A DNA stretch of 64,000 nucleotides from an uncultured Anaeroplasmataceae bacterium (GCA_910579215.1 CAJTTN010000001.1:248001-312000); one strand, 5' to 3'. Positions 18,169 to 27,588 are shown, counted from the first letter of the stretch. Program-made: numbers and translations. Notes: generated by a model from the sequence alone, not told the origin.

Positions 18169-19035
18169 TCACTTTATCCATTTTTTCATATCAAAGGGAA
18201 GCTCTTTTCGAACTATGATTCTTTCCCTTGTAACAGGATGCTGAAACACAGCCTCATAGGAATGAAGCATAACACGAGGAAATCTTTCATCCTGCAACCC
18301 ATAAAGGACATCTCCTAAAAGTGGATGACCAATTGAGGCTAAATGTACTCTAATTTGGTGTGTTCTTCCAGTCTCTAGATATACTTTAACAAGACTATAA
18401 CCCTTATATTCCTTTACAACCTCATAATGAGTAATAGCCTTTTTTCCTGTTTTTGATATCCTTTTTCTTTGCTGATGATGCCTATCCTCACCAATGGGAG
18501 AATCAATTGTTGCTTTCTTATTTTTAAATATTCCCTTTGCTAAGCATAAATAGCACCTTTGTAATTCATGGGTAAAAATCATCTTATCTAGTTTTGCTAA
18601 ACTTAAAGGATCCTTTGCAAACAATAATACACCCGTTGTATCTATATCTAATCTATGTGCATAGCGTACAGGATATGTCCATCCCTTATTTTGATAATAA
18701 AAGGCAACAATATTTGCCATTGTACCTCGCTTCATTTTATCATCGGGATGAACTAAGATATGACAAGGTTTATTCACTGCAAGAATATAATCATCCTCAT
18801 AAATGATGTCTAGCTTTTTAGCATCAGGTAGATAATCAAGTTCCTCCTCTAACTGTAAGCATAAAAGATCTCCCTCTTTTAAAATATCCTTTGCAGTCAC
18901 TGGCATATCATTTAAAAATACTACCTTTTCTAAAAAAAATCTTTTTACCTTTTCTTTTCCTAAATGATAGGATTCTAGATATTCCATTACAGTTTTAAAT
19001 TCAAAGTCCTTCGTAATATTATACTTGTGTATCAT
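18169..19035 (-). CDS. RluA-family 23S/tRNA pseudouridine synthase
   Basis: A 288-residue protein with an S4-like N-terminal region (residues 20-65) and the pseudouridine synthase domain. The catalytic motif RYAHRLDIDTTGVLLFAK contains the conserved HRLD aspartate, and GRTHQIRVHLA near residue 225 is the family signature. The exact uridine target is not predictable between RluA, RluC and RluD types. The ATG overlaps the end of the upstream phosphoesterase gene by 17 bases and lacks a clear ribosome site, consistent with coupled translation. Confidence 0.92.
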   Translation of the reverse strand: MIHKYNITKDFEFKTVMEYLESYHLGKEKVKRFFLEKVVFLNDMPVTAKDILKEGDLLCLQLEEELDYLPDAKKLDIIYEDDYILAVNKPCHILVHPDDKMKRGTMANIVAFYYQNKGWTYPVRYAHRLDIDTTGVLLFAKDPLSLAKLDKMIFTHELQRCYLCLAKGIFKNKKATIDSPIGEDRHHQQRKRISKTGKKAITHYEVVKEYKGYSLVKVYLETGRTHQIRVHLASIGHPLLGDVLYGLQDERFPRVMLHSYEAVFQHPVTRERIIVRKELPFDMKKWIK

Positions 19036-20140
19036 GAATATATTCTGACTTTAGTAATCCAATCTGTCCATTACATTTGACTAAGCTATAGGGCTTTGCC
19101 CTCTTGATTACAGAAATCATATCTCCTTTTTTCAAATTTAGAAAGGTATTCACTCCCTCTGTGCAGTAAAGGGCATCCTTAGATCTATAAATAAAATCCT
19201 CATGAACCCAAAGCTGATCCTCCGTCCCCTTTGGCTGAACTAAGTAAAAATCTAAATCCTTTTGTAAAACTCGAATCTCACTTTTTCCAAAATTTAGCGA
19301 GCATTGCTCATAAGATTGCCGAGGATGAACATCCTCTAGCATCTCATATTTTGGATAATGATCAAATGACAAAAAACTCACATTCTTATTCTTCAAATTA
19401 TCCATAAGAACAACATTAAGCTGTCCCCCTTTAACAACATTATTTCCTCCATCAATAGAGAGTATCTTTTTCTGCCAGTCAAAGATAGGGTTTACTGAAG
19501 CTATCTTCTTACAATAATTTCTCGTCGGATTATGCCCAACAATCATTAGCCTAGGCTGGATAGGACTTTCCTCTAAAAAGTTATCATATTTCAACACCTC
19601 AATTGCAGTAGGAGGAATACGTGAAATGTCCTTAATCCCTCCATGAACCAAAACCAAATCCTCATTAATAAATATAACATCGGGAAGCTTTTCTACAAAG
19701 GTAAAATATTGAGGATATTTTATTTTAATTTTTTCTACAAAATTCATAATATCCATTGTTTCTGAAAGTGAATATTGCATTGTATAAGCTAAATCATTGA
19801 TTATAGAATTTTTTAAGGTTAAGGCATAATATAAGAAACGCTCTTTATCTAAGGGTGGTAATATGAATCGCAATATTTCATCACAATTGCCTGCCAAAAA
19901 AAATACGTTATCTTTCTTAGATAATTCTATTACATAATCAAGCATAGCTTGGTTGTCAAGAAAATCTCCTTTTTCTATCATATCTCCAATAACAAAAAGA
20001 TAATCCTTAGAGCTAAAATTTGCCTTAAGTAAAGCCTCCTTAAATAAAGCTATATCTCCATGTATATCACTAATAAATAAAAGCCTTACATCTAAAGGGA
20101 GCTGTAAATGAACTATTTTAGTTTTCTTTTCCTTTTTCAT
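19019..20140 (-). CDS. calcineurin-like metallophosphoesterase with C-terminal extension
   Basis: Metal ligands of the calcineurin-like fold are visible: FISDIHGD (motif DxH), VIGDMIEKGD (GDxxxRG variant), LAGNCDEIL (GNxD/E), LVHGGI and IVGHNP. The order and fold resemble bis-tetraphosphatase or protein phosphatase relatives. About 130 residues follow the catalytic domain, ending in a beta-rich segment around KKGDMISVIKRAKPYSLVKCNG that looks SH3-like. I chose ATG 20140 (MKKEKKTK); a longer frame to 20221 lies wholly within queH. Overlaps queH by 23 bases. Confidence 0.8.
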   Translation of the reverse strand: MKKEKKTKIVHLQLPLDVRLLFISDIHGDIALFKEALLKANFSSKDYLFVIGDMIEKGDFLDNQAMLDYVIELSKKDNVFFLAGNCDEILRFILPPLDKERFLYYALTLKNSIINDLAYTMQYSLSETMDIMNFVEKIKIKYPQYFTFVEKLPDVIFINEDLVLVHGGIKDISRIPPTAIEVLKYDNFLEESPIQPRLMIVGHNPTRNYCKKIASVNPIFDWQKKILSIDGGNNVVKGGQLNVVLMDNLKNKNVSFLSFDHYPKYEMLEDVHPRQSYEQCSLNFGKSEIRVLQKDLDFYLVQPKGTEDQLWVHEDFIYRSKDALYCTEGVNTFLNLKKGDMISVIKRAKPYSLVKCNGQIGLLKSEYIHDTQV

Positions 20141-20741
20141 TTCTTCGTTCCTGCTCCTCTTTAGAATATTTACATCCACAATAATCCTGTCGATATAGAT
20201 CATACGCTTTAGATAATGCAATAGAATGCTTATAGCCCTCTTCCTTTTTAAAATTAGAATATAAATATTTTATCTGGTAAATATTTTCTAATTTTCTACC
20301 TATCTCATTAATCCATTCTGAATTTTTATAAGGAGAAATACTTAGAGTTGTAGTGAAATATTCATAGCCCAACTCTTTTGCTTTTCTAGCCGTTTTTTCT
20401 AATCTTAATTTATAACAAGCATAGCATCTTTTCGTTTTTTCACCCAAATGCTCCATTCCTGAAATAGTCGTATTAAAATCATCCTCATTGTATGGATCAA
20501 AAATAACCTGAAGTGTTGAATCAATTTCCTTACAGAAGCGTATCTCCTCCTTTAATCTTCTTTCATATTCCTCATATGGGTAAATATTATCATTAGAATA
20601 AAAGATGGTAATTTCAAAATAATCCTTTAAAAGAAAAAGTACATGGGAGGAACAAGGAGCACAACAGCTATGGAGCATTAGCTTAGGGCGATAGGTAAGA
20701 GTATCTAAATACGCTTTAAATTCTTTATAATTTAATATCAT
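20118..20741 (-). CDS. queH: epoxyqueuosine reductase QueH
   Basis: A 207-residue protein of the DUF208/QueH family, which reduces epoxyqueuosine to queuosine in the wobble position of tRNAs. Diagnostic cysteines are present: HSCCAPCSSHVL near the start, KRCYACYKLRL near residue 100, and DYCGCKYS near the C terminus, together expected to hold an Fe-S cluster and a second metal. I chose ATG 20741 (MILNYKEF), preceded by AGGGGTGAT; a longer frame has no ribosome site. No other queuosine genes are in the window. Confidence 0.92.
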   Translation of the reverse strand: MILNYKEFKAYLDTLTYRPKLMLHSCCAPCSSHVLFLLKDYFEITIFYSNDNIYPYEEYERRLKEEIRFCKEIDSTLQVIFDPYNEDDFNTTISGMEHLGEKTKRCYACYKLRLEKTARKAKELGYEYFTTTLSISPYKNSEWINEIGRKLENIYQIKYLYSNFKKEEGYKHSIALSKAYDLYRQDYCGCKYSKEEQERRNEKGKEN

Positions 20742-20867
20742 AGTTCCATCACCCCTAAAATTAAAATCTTTTATTATTATATAATAAAAAGAACCTATAA
20801 ACAATAAGATATGACAATTTTAAAGAAAAGATATCGTCAGGATAAAAAGAATTTCGCAAAATAAAAA

Positions 20868-20904
20868 AACAATAGAAACTTCATACTTGTCATTTCCATT
20901 GTTT
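20868..20904 (-). terminator. intrinsic terminator after the marR-degV operon
   Basis: On the minus strand AACAATGGAAA pairs with TTTCTATTGTT (one wobble), followed by a run of seven T, 45 bases past the DegV stop. Confidence 0.75.
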
Positions 20905-20949
20905 TTAAATGAGGAAGGTAAATAATATTTATGGCTTTACGCTTTTAGC

Positions 20950-21801
20950 TTAATTGCTTTTTGAAAAAAATGCAACTGCGATGCCTCCAGGACCAATATG
21001 TGTCCCTATTGTACTTCCAATTTGATACATAGGAACATGATCTGTATCCTGTGCCCATAAGCCTTTACTATCTTCTAAATACTTCTTTAAAATCTCATCT
21101 GATAGTCCAGAATAGGCTGTGGCATAGGGATATTTAAAGTCTATGCCTCCACATGCCTCAATCTTTTCTACTAGAAGATTATTGCCCCTTTTAGAACCCC
21201 TAGCCTTGCCAACTACCTTAACCTGACCATGTACTACAGATATAACAGGCTTGATGGAAAGAATCTCTCCTGTAAAGGCTACAACAGATGAAATTCTTCC
21301 CCCCTTCTTTAAATATTTTAAAGTACCAACAACTGCTAAAAGCTCTATTTGGTTCTTTTTTACATTTAATTCCTTAACTATTGCTTCTATATCCATTCCA
21401 CTTGCAATAAGCTGAATTGCATAGTCACATAAAATACGTTCTCCTATACAAGCATTTAAACTATCAACAACATAAACCTGGTCAGGAAATTCTTTGGCTG
21501 CCACAACCGCATTTTGGTATGTATTAGACAATTTAGAGGATAATGTAATACATATGACCTTTGAGCCATCCTTCGTTAATTTTTCAAATTCTTCTGTAAA
21601 TCGAAAGGGGTTAATTTGGCTAGTTTTTGGTAAATCATCACTCTCAATTAATTTACAAAAAAAATCATTGTGACTCAAATTAACTCCATCATAATAGGTT
21701 TCCCCATTAAAATTTACCTCAATTGGAATCATGAATATCCCTTTTTCTACTGCTTCTGCTTCATCAATGTCTGAAGCTGAATCTATCAATATCTTAATCA
21801 T
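20950..21801 (-). CDS. DegV-family fatty-acid-binding protein (second copy)
   Basis: A 283-residue DegV protein with IDSASDIDEAEA at the N terminus, PKTSQINPFRF, ITLSSKLSNTYQNA, VVDSLNACIGE and C-terminal IGTHIGPGGIAVAF. It is clearly a different subtype from the copy at 12958-13842. Its start overlaps the end of a MarR-family regulator by 8 bases; pairing of a fatty-acid-binding protein with a MarR regulator suggests lipid-responsive control, an inference from analogy with FabT-type regulators. Confidence 0.92.
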   Translation of the reverse strand: MIKILIDSASDIDEAEAVEKGIFMIPIEVNFNGETYYDGVNLSHNDFFCKLIESDDLPKTSQINPFRFTEEFEKLTKDGSKVICITLSSKLSNTYQNAVVAAKEFPDQVYVVDSLNACIGERILCDYAIQLIASGMDIEAIVKELNVKKNQIELLAVVGTLKYLKKGGRISSVVAFTGEILSIKPVISVVHGQVKVVGKARGSKRGNNLLVEKIEACGGIDFKYPYATAYSGLSDEILKKYLEDSKGLWAQDTDHVPMYQIGSTIGTHIGPGGIAVAFFSKSN

Positions 21802-22249
21802 GCTTTTCTCCTAACTTTCTATTTATTCCTTCTAAATTTCTACATATAAGCTCTAATGCATCGTACATAGCTTCCTTTGTCGATTCTTCTAGACCTAAGG
21901 TTGCCAATTCCAAAAGATGATCAATTCTTTCTTCAATATATTTTCCAATTTTTAATCCCTCTTTCGTTAATACAATAGGAGCTCTATAGCGCTTCGTCTT
22001 TTCATTTAATATGCATAACCCCTTTTCTTCTAATTCAACTAAGGAACGAGAGATTAGTGCCTTATCCTCGTTACAGATATCACATAAATGCTTTGAGGTT
22101 AAAATCCCATTGGATTTATATAAATAATATAGACAAGAAACATGACTACTTTTTAATCCAAATTGCTTCATTTCTTTCGTTTTGATTTGGTGTATGCTTC
22201 TTCCTATTTGATTGATAAGGATTGTAAATGCATGAAATCTATTCTCCAT
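21794..22249 (-). CDS. MarR-family regulator of the degV operon
   Basis: A 151-residue MarR protein; helix-turn-helix SKHLCDICNEDKALISRSLVELEEKGL and wing EKTKRYRAPIVLTKEG are visible. It is autoregulated in all likelihood, because its promoter is covered by two matching palindromes (TTGTTG-N6-CAACAA). It is translationally coupled to the DegV gene downstream. A role in sensing fatty acids or acyl groups is plausible but not shown by the sequence. Confidence 0.88.
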   Translation of the reverse strand: MENRFHAFTILINQIGRSIHQIKTKEMKQFGLKSSHVSCLYYLYKSNGILTSKHLCDICNEDKALISRSLVELEEKGLCILNEKTKRYRAPIVLTKEGLKIGKYIEERIDHLLELATLGLEESTKEAMYDALELICRNLEGINRKLGEKHD

Positions 22250-22260
22250 ATTCCACCTCT

Positions 22261-22312
22261 TGTTGTTTTATCAACAATTATATTACTCTCATTTTGTTGA
22301 TTTGTCAACAAG
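22261..22312 (-). promoter_or_regulatory. marR-degV promoter flanked by two palindromic operators
   Basis: Minus-strand promoter TTGACA (22304-22309), 17 bases, TAATAT (22281-22286). The -35 box lies inside the palindrome TTGTTGATTTGTCAACAA (22295-22312), and a second copy TTGTTGTTTTATCAACAA (22261-22278) covers the start region. Two 18-base sites with the same half-sites strongly suggest binding of the MarR product. Confidence 0.8.
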
Positions 22313-22349
22313 AAAAATAAATTTGTAAGTAAAACAATAAAAAATATGA

Positions 22350-22375
22350 TATAATGAAAGAAAGAAAGAAAGAAT
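22350..22375 (+). promoter_or_regulatory. -10 box and AAAG repeat before the radical SAM gene
   Basis: TATAAT at 22350-22355 is a good -10 box; no convincing -35 is seen at 17 bases. It is followed by four GAAA tetranucleotide repeats (22356-22371), then the GGAGG site. The short tandem tract lies in the untranslated leader. Confidence 0.5.
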
Positions 22376-22387
22376 GGAGGGAACTAT

Positions 22388-23311
22388 GTGCATTATAAAG
22401 AGACTAAGACTATTTTAAGTCCTTCCAATGGGTGTAATCTGTATCGAGGCTGTACACATGGATGTATTTATTGTGATTCTAGAAGTAAATGCTATCAAAT
22501 GGAGCATGCCTTTGAGGATATAGAGGTTAAAGAAAATGCATTAAGCATTTTAGAGGAGGAATTAAAGAAAAAACGAAAAAAGGGTATCATTTCTACTGGC
22601 TCAATGAGTGATCCCTATCTTCCTATTGAAAATCAATTAAACTTAACTAAAGGAATGCTTGAGCTAGCTTATTCCTATGGATTTGGGGTTCACCTCCAAA
22701 CCAAATCCTCTTTAATTTTACGAGATTTAGAACTCCTTAAAAAAATTAATCAGCAAACCAAGGTCAGAATTTCTATTACTTTGACCACTGCTGATGAGGA
22801 CTTATGTAAAATTTTAGAGCCTCATGTTTCAACGACTAAGGAACGTTTTGAAGTGCTAAAAAGATTGAATCAGGAAGGAATTGAAACCTATGTATGGCTT
22901 TCTCCTATTCTTCCTTTCATCAATGATACCTTAGATAATTTAAGAGAAATTTTAAGGATGTGTAAAGAAGCAAATGTTACTGGGATTCTTTGTTTTGGCT
23001 TTGGAGTTACATTAAGAGAGGGCAATCGGGAATATTTTTATGAAAAATTAGATGAATTTTTCCCTAAGCTTAAAGAAAACTATATAAAGCATTATGGAAA
23101 TTCCTATGCTTGTAATTCTATCTATCATAAATATCTTATGGATTATTTTCAAAAATTTTGCAAGGAGAACCATATTTTATACAATATAGAGGAAATCTTT
23201 AAGAAATTACATACGTTATATGTAGATCAGGGTTATGAGCAAATAAGTATTTTCAGTGAGGAATTGTCTTTGCCTAGTAAACCTAAAAAATCAAGAAAAT
23301 CAAAAAAATAA
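22388..23311 (+). CDS. radical SAM protein, SPL/Rv2578c-like
   Basis: A 307-residue radical SAM enzyme. The cluster motif in this subfamily is CX3CX2C, seen as RGCTHGCIYCDSR near residue 22. ISTGSMSDPYLPIE (GGE-like SAM-binding region) and IETYVWLSPILPFIND are further family landmarks. It resembles the uncharacterised SPL-family (spore-photoproduct-lyase-like) proteins annotated as Rv2578c-type. Start is GTG 22388 after GGAGGG. It ends with a basic tail (PKKSRKSKK). One of very few plus-strand genes here; substrate unknown. Confidence 0.85.
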   Translation: MHYKETKTILSPSNGCNLYRGCTHGCIYCDSRSKCYQMEHAFEDIEVKENALSILEEELKKKRKKGIISTGSMSDPYLPIENQLNLTKGMLELAYSYGFGVHLQTKSSLILRDLELLKKINQQTKVRISITLTTADEDLCKILEPHVSTTKERFEVLKRLNQEGIETYVWLSPILPFINDTLDNLREILRMCKEANVTGILCFGFGVTLREGNREYFYEKLDEFFPKLKENYIKHYGNSYACNSIYHKYLMDYFQKFCKENHILYNIEEIFKKLHTLYVDQGYEQISIFSEELSLPSKPKKSRKSKK

Positions 23312-23367
23312 AAGACCCCATAAGTATTCCAATTTGATTTGGTCTCGCTTATGGGGTTCCTTTTTTA
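23311..23367. terminator. bidirectional terminator between radical SAM gene and ABC pair 3
   Basis: ACCCCATAAG (23315-23324) pairs with CTTATGGGGT (23348-23357). A T run follows on the plus strand and a TTT run on the minus strand, so it can serve both convergent genes. Confidence 0.8.
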
Positions 23368-23390
23368 ATGAGTTCAATATAAAGATTTTA

Positions 23391-25304
23391 TTATTCTAAC
23401 TCAAAAGCTCCTGTGTAGAGCTGATAATAGGTTCCCTTTTCTTTAATTAAATCGTTATGACTTCCTCGTTCAATAATTCTTCCATGATCTAGAACCATGA
23501 TACAATCTGAATTTTGAACAGTAGAGAGGCGATGGGCAATTACAAGAACTGTTCTCCCCTCCATCAATTGATCTGTTCCCTTTTGAACTAGACTTTCTGT
23601 TCTTGTATCAATAGAGGAGGTAGCCTCATCTAAAATCATTACTGGCGCATCAGCACATGCTGCCCTAGCGATACTCAATAGCTGTCTTTGCCCCTGACTT
23701 AAATTCGTACCATCGCCTGTAAGCATTGTATTAAATCCGTCTGGAAGACGAGTAATAAAGTCATAGGCATTTGCAATTCTTGCTGCCTCATAGACCTCCT
23801 CCTCAGTAGCATCTAATCTACCATACTTAATATTGTCCATAACTGTTCCAGTGAACAGATTGGTATCCTGTAATACAATCCCTAAACTTCTTCTTAAATC
23901 ATCCTTTTTAATGTCTGTAATGGCAATACCATCATATAGAATAGTTCCCTTTTGAATATCATAGAAGCGATTAATTAAATTGGTAATGGTTGTTTTACCA
24001 GCACCTGTTGCACCAACAAAGGCTATCTTTTGTCCTGGATTGGCAAAAATATTTACTTCATGAAGGACTATTTTATCTGGGTAATAGCCAAAATCAACAT
24101 CCTTCAACACTATATCGCCAGCTAATTTAACATAGCTATTTTCTCCATTATCCTTGGGAATCTTCCAAGCCCAGGTATTCGTACGTTCTCTTACCTCTAC
24201 TAGCTGCCCATTTTCTTCTATAGCATTGACTAAAGTAACATAACCTTGATCTGTTTCTGATTCCTCAGCAAGTAAATCTAAAATGCGCTGTGTACCTGCC
24301 ATAGCCATAGCTATCATCGATACTTGTTGAGATATATTAGAAATACTTTGAGAAAATTGCTTAGACATAGGAAGAAACGCTACGATTATAGACATACTCA
24401 TAACACTAATTCCTGTTATAGATACATTAGGTACATTGAATATATAAAATAGAACACCTACAATTGAAATTAAGGAATATTGTATATTTCCTATATTTCC
24501 TAAAATTGGCATAAGGATATTAGCATAATGATTTGCAGACTTTGTATCCATAAATAGCTGTTGATTTATTTTATCAAAATCCTTCTTTGCTGCTTCCTCA
24601 TGAGAAAAGACCTTTACAACCTTTGCCCCATGCATCATTTCTTCAATAAAGCCTTCTACCTGTCCTGTACTAATTTGCATTTTCATAAAATGCTTTGCTG
24701 AATTGCCCCCAATTCTACCTGTTACTAATAGCATTGCGATTGCACCAATTAGGATAATTAAAAATAACCAAATACTATAGGTAAGCATTGTTGCAATTAT
24801 AAAGACTATACTTAAAAGTGTAGAAATACATTGTGGTAGGGATTCACATACAAATTGTCTTAAGGAATCCACGTCATTTGTGTAATGACTCATTATATCT
24901 CCATGCTGATGACGGTCAAAATATTTAACAGGAAGAGATTCCATTTTATTAAACATCTCTAACCGAATTTGATTTAAAAAGCCTTGCCCAACATTGACCA
25001 TAATTTGATTATATAGGATAGAGGAAAGGATTCCTCCTGCATAGACTCCAATCATCATAAGTAATATTTTAAATAATTCAGGCTTCATTTGTTCAAAAGC
25101 TACTAAACCCTCAATACCTTTATAATTATCTAGCGTAGCTTCAATTAAAGAAACAATTCGCTGTAAAAAGATGGAGGATGAAATAGAAGCCATTGCTGAA
25201 AAAATCAAACACAACAGTACAATAATACAAGGAAGCTTATACATAGAAAATAATCTTTTTACAACTGGAACTAAGGTTTTAAAATTAATTCTTCTTTTTT
25301 TCAT
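23391..25304 (-). CDS. ABC exporter half-transporter, canonical-ATPase partner (pair 3)
   Basis: A 637-residue exporter: six spans, then Walker A GATGAGKT, Q-loop LQDTN, signature LSQGQRQ (degenerate), Walker B ILDEAT and switch IAHRLST. Between the membrane and ATPase domains it has an insert (about residues 345-385, with the stretch RERTNTWAWKIPKDNGENS) also seen in pair 4, so pairs 3 and 4 are closer to each other. I chose ATG 25304, preceded by GGAGGAAGAAG; the longer frame to 25379 begins within the partner gene. It overlaps the partner by 20 bases. Confidence 0.9.
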   Translation of the reverse strand: MKKRRINFKTLVPVVKRLFSMYKLPCIIVLLCLIFSAMASISSSIFLQRIVSLIEATLDNYKGIEGLVAFEQMKPELFKILLMMIGVYAGGILSSILYNQIMVNVGQGFLNQIRLEMFNKMESLPVKYFDRHQHGDIMSHYTNDVDSLRQFVCESLPQCISTLLSIVFIIATMLTYSIWLFLIILIGAIAMLLVTGRIGGNSAKHFMKMQISTGQVEGFIEEMMHGAKVVKVFSHEEAAKKDFDKINQQLFMDTKSANHYANILMPILGNIGNIQYSLISIVGVLFYIFNVPNVSITGISVMSMSIIVAFLPMSKQFSQSISNISQQVSMIAMAMAGTQRILDLLAEESETDQGYVTLVNAIEENGQLVEVRERTNTWAWKIPKDNGENSYVKLAGDIVLKDVDFGYYPDKIVLHEVNIFANPGQKIAFVGATGAGKTTITNLINRFYDIQKGTILYDGIAITDIKKDDLRRSLGIVLQDTNLFTGTVMDNIKYGRLDATEEEVYEAARIANAYDFITRLPDGFNTMLTGDGTNLSQGQRQLLSIARAACADAPVMILDEATSSIDTRTESLVQKGTDQLMEGRTVLVIAHRLSTVQNSDCIMVLDHGRIIERGSHNDLIKEKGTYYQLYTGAFELE

Positions 25305-27045
25305 CTTCTTCCTCCTCACTTTTATTTTGTAGATGATATACCTCCTGGTATATTTCATTTGCTTTAAGAAGCTCTTCATGAGTGCCTACAGCATCAATAT
25401 GTCCACCATCTAAAACAATAATTCTATCTGCTGACTCTACAGAAGAAATTCTTTGGGCAATAATAATCTTAGTAGTATTAGGAATACTTTCCTTAAATGC
25501 CTTACGAATCATCGCATCTGTTTTCGTATCTACAGCACTTGTTGAATCATCTAAAATTAATATTTTAGGATTCTTTAAAAGTGCTCTAGCAATACATAGC
25601 CTTTGCTTTTGACCACCAGATACATTCGTTCCTCCCTGATCTATATGTGTATCATACTTTTCAGGAAAGGATTCAACAAATTCATCTGCACAGGCAAGCT
25701 TACAGCAAGCCCTTACCTCTTCAAGCGTTGCATTAGGATTACCCCAACGCATATTTTCTAAAATCGTACCTGAAAATAAAACATTCTTTTGTAATACTAC
25801 AGCTACATTGTCTCTTAGGGTTTTCAAATCGTATTCCTTAACATTTTTTCCACCTACTAATACTTCTCCCTCTGTCGTATCATATAAACGAGATAAGAGA
25901 TTAACAAAGGTTGTTTTTGAGGCACCAGTACCACCTATAATTCCAATCGTTTCCCCTGATTTAATTTTAATATTCACATTTGCTAAGGCAAATTTTTGAG
26001 CAGTAACAGAATATTTAAAGGAAACTCTTTTATATTCTATTTCACCATTTTCAACCTTATAGATTGGATGTGGAGGATTTTTGATTGTACTTTCTTCTTT
26101 CAATACCTCTACAACTCTTTTCATAGAGGTAATAGAAAGGGAAAGCATAACAAAAATCATAGATAACATCATAAGGCTCATTAAAATCTGAGTACCATAA
26201 GTAATTACAGCAGAAATATCGCCAATTTCTAATTCCGTTTGATTAGTAGAGACAATGAGATAACCACTAAAATAAGAAACTAAGGTTAAAGACAAATACA
26301 TAAAAAATACCATAACAGGATTATTCCATGCCACAATGCGTGAGGCCTTTGTAAAGCCTTGTCGAATATCCTCTGAGGATTTTCTAAATTTTTCTTTTTC
26401 ATAGTCTTCTCTTACATAGGTTTTTACAACACGTATCCCCTTCACATTTTCTTCTATAGATTCGTTTAGCTTATCATACTTATGGAACACCTTATCAAAA
26501 GCTGGCATTGCAAGCTTAATTATAATAAAGAGAATCGTTCCTAAAACTGGAATAATTAGTAAGTAAATCAAAGCAATTTTTGGCGATATTACAAAAGAAA
26601 GGATAATAGAAAATATCATCATTAGAGGAACACGGACGGTAATTCTTAAGATCATTCCATACGCCATTTGAATATTAGCTACATCTGTCGTCATACGTGT
26701 AACTAGACTTGCTGAGGAAAAACGATCTATATTTTCAAAGGAAAAATCTAATGACTTATAATACAAATCTCTTCTTAAATTTTTTGCAAAGCCTGCAGAG
26801 GCAACCGCACCAAATTTGCCTGACAAAACTCCAAACAATAAGGAAAACATTCCGAGTACTATAATACTTACACTTAAAATAATGATTAATGTTGTGTTTG
26901 GTGTTTCCTCCTTTGCCTTATTTAAAATATAAGTCATTACTAGGGGAATCATACATTCCATAACGACCTCTAATGCTATAAACAAAGGAGTAAGAATAGA
27001 GGCAACTTTATATTCTCTAATACTTCTCATTAATGTCTTTATCAT
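25285..27045 (-). CDS. ABC exporter half-transporter, degenerate-ATPase partner (pair 3)
   Basis: A 586-residue exporter. Its Walker A reads GGTGASKT (Ser where Gly is usual), Walker B is ILDDS (Asp for Glu) and the switch His is Gln (IAQRISS); the signature VSGGQKQ is canonical. This is the inactive-site half of a heterodimer. Start ATG 27045 overlaps the MarR gene stop by four bases. Controlled with the MarR gene as a three-gene operon. Confidence 0.9.
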   Translation of the reverse strand: MIKTLMRSIREYKVASILTPLFIALEVVMECMIPLVMTYILNKAKEETPNTTLIIILSVSIIVLGMFSLLFGVLSGKFGAVASAGFAKNLRRDLYYKSLDFSFENIDRFSSASLVTRMTTDVANIQMAYGMILRITVRVPLMMIFSIILSFVISPKIALIYLLIIPVLGTILFIIIKLAMPAFDKVFHKYDKLNESIEENVKGIRVVKTYVREDYEKEKFRKSSEDIRQGFTKASRIVAWNNPVMVFFMYLSLTLVSYFSGYLIVSTNQTELEIGDISAVITYGTQILMSLMMLSMIFVMLSLSITSMKRVVEVLKEESTIKNPPHPIYKVENGEIEYKRVSFKYSVTAQKFALANVNIKIKSGETIGIIGGTGASKTTFVNLLSRLYDTTEGEVLVGGKNVKEYDLKTLRDNVAVVLQKNVLFSGTILENMRWGNPNATLEEVRACCKLACADEFVESFPEKYDTHIDQGGTNVSGGQKQRLCIARALLKNPKILILDDSTSAVDTKTDAMIRKAFKESIPNTTKIIIAQRISSVESADRIIVLDGGHIDAVGTHEELLKANEIYQEVYHLQNKSEEEEDEKKKN

Positions 27046-27476
27046 TTCAATTCCTCCTTTATATTCTTTTTCATTCTTCTTATGTATTTTACAAACTGCT
27101 CTAATTCAAAAGAGGTAAATCCTTGAAGTAGCTTTGCTTCAAATTCAATCTTTTCACGTGTCATCGTTTCATAAAGTTCCATACCTTTAGGCATAATATG
27201 GATACTTTTGATTCGACTATCTTGTTCTAAAATTTTTCGTGTTATTAATTGATTTTCCTCCATATGAGATAAAACGATAGATGCCGTAGATCTTGTAATT
27301 CCTAAAACCTCTTCAATTTGCTTTTGCGTAATCAACTCGTTTTGATGTTCCATTAAATAAACAATAATATACCCATTACTTCCAGTTAATTTATTTAAAA
27401 TTTCTGTTGTTTTCAAATTTGTAAAGTGTCTATGAATCATATTGTTGAGATTTTTAATTTCTAAGCCAATATCCAT
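27042..27476 (-). CDS. MarR-family regulator of ABC pair 3
   Basis: A 144-residue winged-helix regulator with helix-turn-helix TQKQIEEVLGITRSTASIVLSHMEENQL and wing EQDSRIKSIHIMPKG. I chose ATG 27476 (MDIGLEIK): AAGGAGG sits eight bases before it, while a TTG seven codons earlier would swallow the ribosome site. Overlaps the ABC pair by four bases (ATGA). Likely represses this exporter operon. Confidence 0.88.
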   Translation of the reverse strand: MDIGLEIKNLNNMIHRHFTNLKTTEILNKLTGSNGYIIVYLMEHQNELITQKQIEEVLGITRSTASIVLSHMEENQLITRKILEQDSRIKSIHIMPKGMELYETMTREKIEFEAKLLQGFTSFELEQFVKYIRRMKKNIKEELK

Positions 27477-27509
27477 AAAAGCATACCTCCTTCTCAATCG
27501 TTTCTTTCT

Positions 27510-27538
27510 ATTATAGAATTATAATTGTTTGAAGTCAA
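27510..27538 (-). promoter_or_regulatory. promoter of the marR-ABC pair 3 operon
   Basis: Minus strand TTGACT (27533-27538), 17 bases, TATAAT (27510-27515). The spacer holds the short palindrome AATTATAATT (27517-27526), a possible operator. Confidence 0.75.
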
Positions 27539-27588
27539 TCATTTAATTTTTAAATTAAATATGTAAACGAATTCAATATTTATAAAAA

